Positions 1 to 8,322 of a stretch of 64,000 nucleotides of DNA are shown in pieces; the stretch's first letter is position 1; the number at the start of each line of letters is the position of its first letter. The DNA is taken from NCBI GenBank assembly GCA_963826165.1, contig CAWGWC010000024.1, forward strand, positions 124,001-188,000, read 5' to 3'. The notes beneath the pieces were generated by a model. It was not told the DNA's origin and did no database searches. It was given only the letters and a program-made list of their open reading frames with translations. A program made the position numbers and the translations under genes. This DNA is from JACVRW01 sp963826165 (lineage in GTDB: Bacteria; Actinomycetota; Thermoleophilia; Solirubrobacterales; Thermoleophilaceae).

Positions 1-1576
1 TCGCCCGCTTGAGCGTGAGCCGGTTGCGCCGGGCGCGGCCGACGGCGTTGCCGGTGTGGGCCCGTGAGCTGAGGTCGTCGTAGCCGGTGCCCATGTCGAG
101 CCGGCGGCCATCCCGGAGTCGCACCAGGGTGAGGTCCACCGCCGTGCCCGTGTTGTGGCGGCTGTGCCGCGCGATGTACGTGCCCACCAGCTCAGGACGA
201 CCACTGCGCTGCGCCCAGCGCACGAGCGCGCGGGAGGCCCGTGCCGGGCGGTAGGCGTCGAGCACCAGCAGCCCGAGCCCGCGGCGGCGCAGGTGGCGCT
301 GCACCCGGCCGAGGTCGCGGGCGGGGCGCTCGCGCAGCAGCGCGCGGTTCTCGCAGTAGCCGGGCAGCGGGCGGCCGGTGAGGTTGTCGCGCGTCAGGTA
401 GGCCAGGTCGACCTCGATCCCCGGTCCGTAGCGATGCACATCGACCAGGCCACCCGCTGCAACCCCGGCCGAGTCGGCCGGGCCGCCGAAGATTCGCCGC
501 GCCACCCCACGCAGCGTGGCCGTGCCGTAGCCGTGGGACGGGTTGCCGTCGGTCAACACCGCCATGGAGATCCGCAGCGGGCCGCGCTCGAACAGGGCCG
601 CCTCGTGCACCAGGCTGCCGAGCGAGGTTCCGCGCCAGCCGCCCTTGAAGAACGTGTCGAAGCCGGCGGCCAGGGAGAACCGTGAGAAGCCCCAGCGCTG
701 GTAGCGCACGATCGACGACAGCAGTGAGCGCGCATAGCCGCGGGAGCGAGGAGGGGTGAGGCGATCGAAGACGCGGAAGAAGCGAGCCTGGTCGAGCGCG
801 TTGATGCGCGCACCGGTCCAGTAGCCGACGTCCACGAAGCGCCGCATTCCCGCTCGCTTCGCCAGTGCCCGCAGGGCGTCGCCGCCGACCCGGGCGTAGA
901 CCGCGCTCGCCCGGCGGTTGTCCGAGGCGGTGATCATCGGACCGAGAGTCGTCCGCTCGACGCCGCTGGGCGCGCGGTTGCCGATCTTGCGCAGATAGGC
1001 CACGAGCAGCATCGCCTTGACGACGCTGGCCGACACGTAGTCGCGGCGGGGCGCCACGCCGTGCGCCCGGCCGTGCGAGTCCAGCAGGGCCCACGACTCG
1101 ATGCCGCCGCGCGAACGAAGGAAGCGCCGCGCCGCGGCGATCCGGGCGGGCGGCGGAAACAGCTCGGGCCTCGCCTTCGCCCTGATCGTGCAGGGCCGCC
1201 CGGCACGCGCGGTCACGCGCACCGCGGTGCGGCCACGAGCCAGCACCCGGACGCGTCGCGAGCAGGCTTCCGCCGGCGGATCGAGCACCGCGCATGTGCC
1301 CTCGCAGGGTCGCTCGAAGCTGGTCACCCGGTAACGGCCCGCCGGCAGAGGGGCCCTGACGCGGAAGCGGATCGCCGGCCCGGACCTGCGCGCAAGCACC
1401 ACGCGGCCGGCGCTGTCGCGGACCTCGACGTAGGAGATCGAGCCCTCCACGTAGACGCCCCGAGACGTGTCGAAGACACGCTGGTAGTCGAGCGTCCCGC
1501 GCGGCTCGGCCGCCGCGGCCGGAGCGGCCGACACCATCAGCGCGGCGAGGCCGGCGAGCACCGCTCGAAGCGTCAC
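1..1576 (-). CDS. secreted serine beta-lactamase-like domain fused to VanX-type D-Ala-D-Ala dipeptidase (3' end outside window)
   Basis: The gene reads from a GTG at 1576 to beyond base 1, giving 525 codons here. It starts with a signal peptide (residues 1-23, ending AAPAAAA). A beta-rich linker with several cysteines follows. Next comes a penicillin-binding/beta-lactamase-like domain with SVVK (Ser184-Lys187), SDN (218-220) and KGG (311-313) in place of SxxK, SxN and KTG. From about residue 400 the protein matches VanX/M15D dipeptidases: DAYRP at 440-444 and an SRHNTGTAVDLTL stretch holding the zinc ligands His and Asp. The family knowledge is that VanX cleaves D-Ala-D-Ala and that SxxK proteins act on penicillins or D-Ala-D-Ala stems. 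The fused protein is therefore probably an exported wall-stem-peptide enzyme. Only a shadow frame has ATG starts here, so a start-codon-driven caller could miss this gene. Confidence 0.8.
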   Translation of the reverse strand, partial: MTLRAVLAGLAALMVSAAPAAAAEPRGTLDYQRVFDTSRGVYVEGSISYVEVRDSAGRVVLARRSGPAIRFRVRAPLPAGRYRVTSFERPCEGTCAVLDPPAEACSRRVRVLARGRTAVRVTARAGRPCTIRAKARPELFPPPARIAAARRFLRSRGGIESWALLDSHGRAHGVAPRRDYVSASVVKAMLLVAYLRKIGNRAPSGVERTTLGPMITASDNRRASAVYARVGGDALRALAKRAGMRRFVDVGYWTGARINALDQARFFRVFDRLTPPRSRGYARSLLSSIVRYQRWGFSRFSLAAGFDTFFKGGWRGTSLGSLVHEAALFERGPLRISMAVLTDGNPSHGYGTATLRGVARRIFGGPADSAGVAAGGLVDVHRYGPGIEVDLAYLTRDNLTGRPLPGYCENRALLRERPARDLGRVQRHLRRRGLGLLVLDAYRPARASRALVRWAQRSGRPELVGTYIARHSRHNTGTAVDLTLVRLRDGRRLDMGTGYDDLSSRAHTGNAVGRARRNRLTLKRA

Positions 1577-1738
1577 CCCGGGAAGGGTACGGGTGCCCGT
1601 ATCGACGCCGTGTGGCGAGCGTCGTAGCCTCCTTCCATCAACGTCCTGCTGAGAGCCCTGCTCGATCCGCTCACCTACCGGCGGATCACCTACCTGCTGA
1701 TCGCCCTGCCGCTCGGCATCTTCGAGTTCACCTTCCTG

Positions 1739-3400
1739 GTGGTCTCGTTGAGCTTCGGCTTCGGCACGGTCATCACGCTCATCGGGATCCCGGTGTTGGT
1801 GGGAGCGCTGTACGCCTGGCGCTGGCTGGCCGAGCTCGAGCGGCGGCTGATCGGCGCCCTCACCGGCGTCCGGATCCAGAGCCCCTATCGCCCGGCTGCG
1901 CCCGGTGGGCTCCTGCGCCGCCTTCAGTCGCGCCTGGGCGACCCGGCCACCTGGAAGGACCTGCTCTTCCTTATGTTCCAGCTGGGCCTGGGCATCATCT
2001 CCTTCACCGTTGCCGCGACGGTGCTCGGAGCGATCGCGGCCACCCTGTTCGCGCCCGCCTGGTACTGGGCGGTGCCGGACGGCCTGCAGATCGGGATCTT
2101 CACGGTCGACACGCTGGGCGAGGCCATCGCGCTCGTCCCGCTGGGGGTGGTCCTGACGCTGGTGGGCATCCCGGCGCTGGGCGCCCTGGGACGCCTCTAC
2201 GGGATGCTCGCCGCCCTGCTCCTGGGCAGCGGCTCCGATCCGGAGCTCACGGCACAGGTGTCCGACCTCGAGGACGCCCGCTCGCGCATCATCGCCGCCG
2301 GGGACGCCGAGCGGCGGCGGATCGAGCGCGACCTCCACGACGGCGCGCAACAGCGACTCGTGGCGCTGGCCCTGACGCTGCGCATGGCCGAGGGTCGCGC
2401 CCAGTCGGGCGACCCAGAGGCCGTCGAGCTGATCAAGAACGCGGGTGACGAGGCCGGCCTGGCGCTATCCGAGCTGCGCGACCTGGCTCGGGGGATCCAC
2501 CCCGCGATCCTCACCAACCGCGGCCTGGCGGCGGCGCTCGAGGACCTCGCCTCGCGCGCCTCGGTGCCGGTGGAGGTGGCCGAGGCGCCGCGCCAGCGCC
2601 ATCCCGACCAGGTGGAGGCGGCCGCCTACTTCGTGGTGTCCGAATGCCTGGCCAACGTGGACAAGCACGCCGGAGCCACCGCGGCCACTGTCGCCGTGCG
2701 CGAGGAGGACGGCTGCCTGACCGTGAGCGTCGTGGACGACGGCGCCGGCGGCGCTGCCCTGGACGGGTCCGGGCTCCAGGGGTTGCGCGACCGCGTGGGC
2801 GCCCTGGCCGGCAGGCTCGAGGTGGACAGCCCGATCGGAGAGGGAACCCGAGTGACCGCCGCGATACCGCTGGACGTGCCGGTGGGCGAGCTCGAGGCCA
2901 CCGTGCCACCGGCGGCTCCGGCCGTCCTCGATGACGCGCGGGCCGATCTGCGCCAGGCGCGGCGACGCAGCGGCCTGTGGATCCGGCTGGGCGTGCTCGG
3001 CGGCCTGGCTGCGACCGTCGTCATCGTCTGGGCAATGACCGGTGCGCCCAACGACTGGCCGGTCTGGCCGCTGCTGGGTTTCGGCCTGCTTGCGGGCCTC
3101 GACGCCTGGTGGGTGCTGGGGGGTCGTCCCCTGCGCGAGTCCGATCTGTCGCCGACGGGCGACCGGACGGCCGAGATCCGTGCCGCCCGGCACCGCCGCT
3201 CGCTGCGCCTCGACGCCGGCTGGCTCGCGATCATCAATCTGTTCCTGATCGGCATCTGGCTGGCCGCGGACGGCAGCTACTTCTGGCCGGTCTGGCCCAT
3301 CCTGGGCAGCGCGCTTGGCGTGGGCATCAAGGCGCTTCGCTGGCCGGCGCTAGCGCGCGAGCGGCTTCTGGGCGAGGCCCCACAGGACCTGGCCCACTGA
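1739..3400 (+). CDS. sensor histidine kinase (HisKA_3/HATPase_c) with N-terminal membrane sensor and C-terminal 2TM domain
   Basis: This is a NarL/DesK-class kinase. It has an N-terminal membrane 'putative sensor' region and an H-box DLHDGAQQR with phospho-acceptor His200. An ATP-binding domain follows with N-box (ECLANVDKHA) and G-box (GSGLQGLRDRVGAL). A C-terminal pair of transmembrane helices resembles the 2TM domain. The first ordinary start is GTG 1739. Coding-like sequence in the same frame continues upstream to a TAG at 1625-1627 and encodes the expected first helix (DPLTYRRITYLL). The true start may therefore be a rare codon (ATC 1637 or CTG 1646), or a start was lost to an error. No response regulator gene lies beside it, so its partner must be elsewhere. 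Confidence 0.85.
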   Translation: MVSLSFGFGTVITLIGIPVLVGALYAWRWLAELERRLIGALTGVRIQSPYRPAAPGGLLRRLQSRLGDPATWKDLLFLMFQLGLGIISFTVAATVLGAIAATLFAPAWYWAVPDGLQIGIFTVDTLGEAIALVPLGVVLTLVGIPALGALGRLYGMLAALLLGSGSDPELTAQVSDLEDARSRIIAAGDAERRRIERDLHDGAQQRLVALALTLRMAEGRAQSGDPEAVELIKNAGDEAGLALSELRDLARGIHPAILTNRGLAAALEDLASRASVPVEVAEAPRQRHPDQVEAAAYFVVSECLANVDKHAGATAATVAVREEDGCLTVSVVDDGAGGAALDGSGLQGLRDRVGALAGRLEVDSPIGEGTRVTAAIPLDVPVGELEATVPPAAPAVLDDARADLRQARRRSGLWIRLGVLGGLAATVVIVWAMTGAPNDWPVWPLLGFGLLAGLDAWWVLGGRPLRESDLSPTGDRTAEIRAARHRRSLRLDAGWLAIINLFLIGIWLAADGSYFWPVWPILGSALGVGIKALRWPALARERLLGEAPQDLAH

Positions 3401-3418
3401 CGACGCCGCGGCGGGAGC

Positions 3419-3787
3419 TCAGTGGCCCCAGCCCTCGGCCACCTCGTGCCGGACCGTGTCCTCGCCCGTCTCACCGGTGCGGATCCGCACCGCCTGAGAG
3501 ACGTCGGACACGAATACACGCCCGTCGCCGATCTCGCCGGTGCGCGCCGCTCCGACGATGGCGTCCACGACGTCCCCGGCCAGCTCGGCGGGCACGACCG
3601 ACTCCACCTTGATCTTCGGCAGCAGCGAGATGTTCGCCCGCGTGCCGCGGTAGGACTCGGTGTAGCCCTTCTGGCGCCCGCAGCCCACCACGTCGCTCAC
3701 CGTCAGGCCGGACACCCCCAGCGAATCGAGCGCGTCCTGCACGTGCTGCAGGCGCTCCGGCCGGATGATCGCCTCGATCTTCTTCAT
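3419..3787 (-). CDS. glnB: nitrogen regulatory protein P-II
   Basis: A 122-residue PII protein that starts MKKIEAIIRPERL and carries the signature VGCGRQKGYTESYRG plus the C-terminal GEIGDGRVFV element. PII senses 2-oxoglutarate and ATP/ADP and blocks AmtB by inserting its T-loop into the channel. The T-loop here runs YRGTRANISLLPK: where enterobacterial PII has RGAEY (Tyr51, the uridylylation site) this protein has RGTRA, so the Tyr is gone. Control by nucleotidylylation at that residue is therefore unlikely. The gene begins 5 nt after the amtB stop, and the pair is the classic amtB-glnB operon, which supports a role in gating ammonium uptake. Confidence 0.95.
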   Translation of the reverse strand: MKKIEAIIRPERLQHVQDALDSLGVSGLTVSDVVGCGRQKGYTESYRGTRANISLLPKIKVESVVPAELAGDVVDAIVGAARTGEIGDGRVFVSDVSQAVRIRTGETGEDTVRHEVAEGWGH

Positions 3788-3792
3788 CTGCC

Positions 3793-5163
3793 TCAGCTCT
3801 CCTGGGTCCGTGGCGACATGGCGGCCGTCAGCGCGCCCGCCCGTGCACCGGGGGTGTTCGGCGGGTGGTACTCGGATCCTGGCACCGGCATGAACTGCTC
3901 GGGATAGCCCCACATCCCGTGCTCGACGATGTCGAGCCCGCGGCGCTCGTGCTCCTCGCTCACGCGCAGCCCGTAGACCGACCTGATCGCGTAGAAGACG
4001 AGGTAGGAGACCACGAACACGGTGGTGAAGGCGGCGGCCACGCCGAGCGCCTGGACCCCGAGCTGCTCGAAGGACCCGGTGTAGAACAGGCCGCCCTCGC
4101 CGATCGCGTTGTACTCGGCCAGCCGGGGCGCCGTGAACAGCCCGCAGGCCAGCGTTCCCCACACGCCGGCCACGCCGTGGGCGGAGAGGGCGCCGATCGG
4201 GTCGTCGAGCACCTTGTCGATCGCGATGATGCACACCACCACCAGCACCCCGGCCACCAGGCCGATGGGCAGGGCGGCCCAGTACTCCACGTAGCCGGAC
4301 GGCGCGGTGATGCCCACCAGGCCGGCGATCACGCCGTTGCCGGTCATGCCGATGTCGAAGGTCTGCGTCTTGACGTAGCTGGCCGCCATCGCGCCCAGCA
4401 CGCCCCCGGCGGCGCCGATCACCGTGACGATCGCCACCTCGGCGAAGCGGCCGTCGGCCACGCCGAGCGTGGAGCCGGCGTTGAAGCCGAACCAGCCCAC
4501 GAACAGGATCAGCACGCCCAGACCCACCAGCGGCATCGAGTGGCCGGGAATGACGTTGGGCTCGCCGTCGCGGCCGAACTTGCCCTGGCGCGGGCCCAGC
4601 AGCAGCAGCGCGGCGAGCGCGCCGGTGGCGCCGATCAGGTGGATCACTGTCGATCCGGCGAAGTCCTGCATGCCGAAGTTGGCCTGCAGCCAGCCACCAC
4701 CGAAGATCCAGTGGCTGATGATGGGGTAGATCAGCGAGCTGAACACCACCGCGTAGATCAGGTAGGCGCCGAACTTGATGCGCTCGAGCGTCGTGCCCCA
4801 CACGATCGCCAGCGAGACGGCGCAGAACGCGAACTGGAAGAAGAACTTGGCCGGCACCGCGGCGGTCGAGAACTCCATCGCCGGGAAGGCCGACTGAGCC
4901 TGGGTGTCGAGGAAGAAGCCCTGGTCCCCGGCGAACCAGCCGGCGCCGCCGAAGGCGAGCGCAAAGCCGACGGCCCAGTAGCAGAGCGCCGCGATCGACA
5001 GGTTGGCGATCACCTTGGCCACCACCGTGCCCGCGTTCTTCATGCGCGAGAAGCCGACCTCCAGGAGCAGGAAGCCGGCCTGCATGAAGAAGACGAGGAT
5101 GCCGGCCACCAGGACCCAGAGCGTGTCGATCCGGCCGAGCGCGTCGTTGAGAGTGGGTTCCAT
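3793..5163 (-). CDS. amtB: ammonium transporter
   Basis: A 456-residue Amt/Rh channel of about 11 membrane helices. The two pore histidines are visible in the contexts STVIHLIGATG and LSAHGVAGVWG (the twin-His pair of AmtB). The start, MEPTLNDALGRIDTLWVLVAGILVFFMQAGF, is typical of actinobacterial Amt proteins without a cleaved signal. The C-terminal tail of about 50 residues is cytoplasmic. It moves NH4+/NH3 across the plasma membrane under nitrogen limitation and is gated by the downstream PII protein. Two or three G/C-rich hairpins lie directly before the start codon (see the leader feature), and no clear Shine-Dalgarno sequence is free outside them. Confidence 0.97.
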   Translation of the reverse strand: MEPTLNDALGRIDTLWVLVAGILVFFMQAGFLLLEVGFSRMKNAGTVVAKVIANLSIAALCYWAVGFALAFGGAGWFAGDQGFFLDTQAQSAFPAMEFSTAAVPAKFFFQFAFCAVSLAIVWGTTLERIKFGAYLIYAVVFSSLIYPIISHWIFGGGWLQANFGMQDFAGSTVIHLIGATGALAALLLLGPRQGKFGRDGEPNVIPGHSMPLVGLGVLILFVGWFGFNAGSTLGVADGRFAEVAIVTVIGAAGGVLGAMAASYVKTQTFDIGMTGNGVIAGLVGITAPSGYVEYWAALPIGLVAGVLVVVCIIAIDKVLDDPIGALSAHGVAGVWGTLACGLFTAPRLAEYNAIGEGGLFYTGSFEQLGVQALGVAAAFTTVFVVSYLVFYAIRSVYGLRVSEEHERRGLDIVEHGMWGYPEQFMPVPGSEYHPPNTPGARAGALTAAMSPRTQES

Positions 5164-5165
5164 GT

Positions 5166-5223
5166 GCGGATCGTCTGATCCGCGGCCGCCGGGGTCTTTC
5201 GCCCCCGGTACAGGATTTACCGG
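5166..5223 (-). promoter_or_regulatory. possible structured leader of amtB with overlapping hairpins
   Basis: In the 91-nt gap between the ybaK stop and the amtB start I see three perfect stems. Stem 1 is GCGGATC/GATCCGC (5166-5183, 4-nt loop), only 2 nt from the amtB ATG. Stem 2 is CCGGGG/CCCCGG (5189-5208). Stem 3 is CCGGTA/TACCGG (5205-5223). Stems 2 and 3 share 5205-5208, so they cannot form together. Such an arrangement is typical of cis-acting RNA switches, but random GC-rich sequence also makes stems. I do not recognise a known riboswitch class. Confidence 0.4.
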
Positions 5224-5254
5224 CGCCGCTTGTACACGCGGCCAGGAAGGTGGT

Positions 5255-5716
5255 TCAGGAGGCCGACTCGCCGACGGCGAGCACCCGTGCGCCCACGCAG
5301 TCGGCCAGCGCGCGCGGATCCACCTCGAACAGGCTGTTGGGGTCGCCCGCGGCGGCCCAGACCCGCTCGTGCGCGAGCAGCTCCTCGTCGAACACCACCG
5401 GGAGGTCGTGCCCGAAGGGCGGAACCCCTCCGACGGCGTAGCCGGTGGCGGCCCGGACCTCCTCGGCGGCCGCCTGGCGGACCTCGGCCACGTCGAGGAC
5501 GTCGGCCAGCTTCGCCGTGTCGATGCGATGGCGGCCCGAGGCCACGCAGACGACCGGGTCGCCGTCGGCCACGAAGACGATCGACTTGGCGATCTCGGAC
5601 TCCCGGCAGCCCACGGCCACCGCGGCGTCCTTGACCGTTCGCGTGGAAGCCTCGAGGCGCTGCACGTGCACCTCGATGCCCAGCTCGCGGGCGCAGCGGG
5701 CCAGCCGGTCTCTCAC
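5255..5716 (-). CDS. YbaK/EbsC-family aminoacyl-tRNA deacylase-like protein
   Basis: A 153-residue single-domain protein of the YbaK/ProX editing family. These proteins hydrolyse mischarged aminoacyl-tRNAs such as Cys-tRNAPro in trans. Family features are EIAKSIVFVADG (the conserved Lys), VVCVASGRHRID, and the GYAVGGVPPFGH loop. It starts at GTG 5716, which overlaps the TGA of the upstream acyltransferase gene (GTGA), so the two are translationally coupled. An earlier start is not needed because the conserved domain begins within the first 20 residues. Coupling of a tRNA-editing protein to a lipid acyltransferase has no obvious functional logic. Confidence 0.88.
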   Translation of the reverse strand: MRDRLARCARELGIEVHVQRLEASTRTVKDAAVAVGCRESEIAKSIVFVADGDPVVCVASGRHRIDTAKLADVLDVAEVRQAAAEEVRAATGYAVGGVPPFGHDLPVVFDEELLAHERVWAAAGDPNSLFEVDPRALADCVGARVLAVGESAS

Positions 5717-7128
5717 GCGCCCACGGTCTCCCGGTCGAGCTCGACCCCGGCCGCGGCGGCGAGCTCGTCGAGCGACTCGCGCACGTCCTCGGCGAAGTCG
5801 TCGAGATCCCAGACCACGTCGTAGTCGCTCACGAGCCCGAAGTTGATCTTGCCCGCGTAGGACAGGAGCGCGATCCCGAGGCCCTGGTTCTTGGCCAGCG
5901 GCACCATCGGGAACGGGTCGAGCATCTTGCGCCCGGCCAGGTAGAGCGGGAACTGCGGGCCCGGGACGTTGGTGACCACCAGGTTGAACATGCGCTGGCG
6001 GGCCACCAGCCGCGAGGCCTGGTCCATGACCGTCGGCGGGGCGAAGCCCGTGAGGTCCGTGAGCACCTGGGCGCCCACGGCCTGCCCGCTCGACTTCAGG
6101 CCGCGCAGCTCCTCGCGCAGGATGTCCAGGCGCGCCACCGGGTCCTGGCACCACACCGGGAGCGGAGCCATCATGGCGGCCACCTTGTTGCCGAGCGCGC
6201 CGCGCTCGACGTCGGCCCGGACGCTCACCGGGATCATCGCCTTCAGCTCGAGCCCGTCGGTCCGCTGCCCGCGCCGGCGCAGATGCTTGCCCAGGGCCCC
6301 GGCCACAGTGGCGAGCACCACGTCGTTGACCGTGCCGCCCAGCTCGTTCTTGATCGCCTTGAGCTCGTTCAGATCCGCCCTGACCCAGGTGAAACGGCGG
6401 TGCGGGCCGATCGAGCGGTTGTAGGGGCTCGGCGGGGCGGGGTTGAGCCCGGCCCAGGCCATTGCTCCAACGCCGACGGCCGCGTCGCGCACGCCGGCCG
6501 CGATGCGGCGCGGGCCGCGGAACACCGCTCGCACCGAGCGGGTGATCTCGGCCGGGATGGTGCCGCGCTCCACCAGGGCCTCGCCCAGGAGCTGCATGCG
6601 GCTGGGGAGGGGACGGGGCAGCCAGCGGTCGCCTGGCGCGGTGGGCGCGGCGGGCTCCGGCGTGGTGTCGAAGAGCACGGAGATGATGTCCACCCCCGAG
6701 ATGCCGTCCACGAGCGCGTGATGGGTCTTGGACAGGAGGGCGAAGCGGTCGTCCTCGAGCCCCTCGACCATCCAGATCTCCCACAGCGGCTTGTCGCGGT
6801 CGAGCTGCTGGGAGAAAACGCGGCCGGCGAGCTCCTTGAGCTGCTGCTCTGAGCCCGGGCTCGGGAGCGCGGTCGAGCGAAGGTGATAGCGCAGGTTGAG
6901 GTGGGGATCGTCCACCCACCTCGGGCGGCCCTGGCCGAGCGGCACGAACGCCAGCCGCTGTCGGTAGCGCGGCACGAGCGCAAGCCGGCGCTCGAGCGCC
7001 TCGAGCAGCTCGTCGTAGGCCGGCGGCGGCCCCTCGAACAGCATCACCGAGGCCACGTGCATGTGGGCCTCGCCGTCCTCGAGGTGGAGGAAGGAGGTGT
7101 CGAGCGCGGTCAGCCGATCCGAGGACAT
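5713..7128 (-). CDS. wax ester synthase/diacylglycerol acyltransferase (WS/DGAT family)
   Basis: A 471-residue acyltransferase with the catalytic HHxxxDG motif as THHALVDG (His136, His137, Asp141). The N-terminal LDTSFLHLED is typical of the WS/DGAT family, and the C-terminal half has the family's NVPGP and PLAKNQGLGIALLSYAG elements. These enzymes esterify acyl-CoA with diacylglycerol or fatty alcohols to make storage lipid and are abundant in Actinobacteria. The length equals the family norm. It is the first gene of a two-gene unit with ybaK. The 32 bp separating it from dinB suggest its own promoter or read-through. Substrate preference cannot be read from the sequence. Confidence 0.93.
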   Translation of the reverse strand: MSSDRLTALDTSFLHLEDGEAHMHVASVMLFEGPPPAYDELLEALERRLALVPRYRQRLAFVPLGQGRPRWVDDPHLNLRYHLRSTALPSPGSEQQLKELAGRVFSQQLDRDKPLWEIWMVEGLEDDRFALLSKTHHALVDGISGVDIISVLFDTTPEPAAPTAPGDRWLPRPLPSRMQLLGEALVERGTIPAEITRSVRAVFRGPRRIAAGVRDAAVGVGAMAWAGLNPAPPSPYNRSIGPHRRFTWVRADLNELKAIKNELGGTVNDVVLATVAGALGKHLRRRGQRTDGLELKAMIPVSVRADVERGALGNKVAAMMAPLPVWCQDPVARLDILREELRGLKSSGQAVGAQVLTDLTGFAPPTVMDQASRLVARQRMFNLVVTNVPGPQFPLYLAGRKMLDPFPMVPLAKNQGLGIALLSYAGKINFGLVSDYDVVWDLDDFAEDVRESLDELAAAAGVELDRETVGA

Positions 7129-7160
7129 GCGCCCAACTTAGCGCAGGGAGGAAGCTGCGC

Positions 7161-8244
7161 TCAGAGCGACATGGAGAGCTGATCGGCAGGGATCCGGACG
7201 CGCGCGGCCTCGCGCTCGTCGAGCCCCGCCACCCGCACCCCGAGCAGGCGCACCGGGCGCGCCGGAGCGAGCCGCAGCAGCAGCTCCAGGGCGACCCCGT
7301 GAACCGTGTCGAGGTCGTTGACCGCCGCCTCCAGCGTGCGCGCCCGGGTGACGGTCGAGAAGTCGTCGAAGCGCACCTTGATGCCCACGGTGCGGCCGCG
7401 GCGCTCCTGGCTGGCCAGGGTCGTGCAGAGCTGCTCGCTGAGGCGCCTGAGCACCGGCTCGAGCGCCTCCAGCCCCCTCAGGTCGCGATCGAAGGTGGTC
7501 TCGCGCGACTCCGACTTGGCCACGCGCATGGTCTCGATCACGCGCTCGTCCTCGAAGCGAGCCAACCCGCCCAGATGCGGTCCCAGCCGGGGGCCGAACC
7601 ACTCCGTCAGCCGGGCGTCCGGGAGCGCACCGAGCGCCTCGAGGGTGGTGACGCCCAGCCGCTCGAGCCGGGCCACGGTCTTGGGTCCGATGCCGGGGAC
7701 CAGACCGGGTGACGCGGCGCCGAAGCGCGCCCGGGCCTCGTCCGCCGTGAGCTCGAGGAAGCCGTCCGGCTTCTCGGCGTCGGAGGCCACCTTGGCCACC
7801 AGCTTGTTCGGCCCGATGCCCACCGAGCAGGTGAGCCCCGTCTCCGAGCGCACCGCCTCCTTCACCTGCCGGGCCGCCGCCCGATGGCGGTCGAGGCCGG
7901 TGAGGTCGAGATAGGCCTCGTCGAGCCCCACCGACTCGACCCGCTCCACGTGCCTGCGCAGCACGGCGTGCACGTCCGCCGAGCGCCGCCGGTAGAGATC
8001 GAAGTCGGGCGCGATGAAGACCGCCTCGGGACACAGCCGCCGTGCCCGCTCGGCCGGCGTGGCGGAGAAGATCCCGTAGCGGCGGGCCTCGTAGCTGGCC
8101 GTGGTGACCACCGCCCTAGGCCCGCTTCCCGCCACCACCACCGGCAGGCCCACGCAGCTCCGGGCGGCGCTGCAGCTCGACGCTGACGTAGAAGGCGTCC
8201 ATGTCGACGTGGGCGTAGACCTGGACTCCGCTTCTTCCAGACAC
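7161..8244 (-). CDS. dinB: DNA polymerase IV, Y-family (frameshifted near its 5' end)
   Basis: Family-Y translesion polymerase, about 360 residues when joined. The N-terminal part, from GTG 8244, reads HVDMDAFYVSVELQRRPELR with the first catalytic Asp. The rest, one frame over, starts GLPVVVAG and contains YEARRYGIFSATPAERARRLCP, the catalytic pair ESVGLDEAYLDLT, and the HhH element LVPGIGPKTVARLERLGV. The break is at 8147-8153, where the minus strand reads GTGGGCC and the expected codons need GTGGCC. That is one extra G in a run. Without it the polymerase palm is intact, so I favour a sequencing error over a true pseudogene. The last residues (LSMSL) are shorter than the usual clamp-binding tail. 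Confidence 0.85.
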
Positions 8245-8322
8245 TGACCACAAGCCTAGTAAGGCCGGCGGCCCGAATTCCGACACTGCCACAGATCGAT
8301 CTCCCAGTAGCCTGCTGCGCTC

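Noticed and set aside
192..1295. 367-codon minus-strand open frame with ATG start
   Set aside because: Shadow of the real frame that carries SVVK/SDN/KGG and VanX motifs from GTG 1576.
1612..2448. Plus-strand open frame starting just before the kinase
   Set aside because: Different frame from the conserved kinase; looks like noise.
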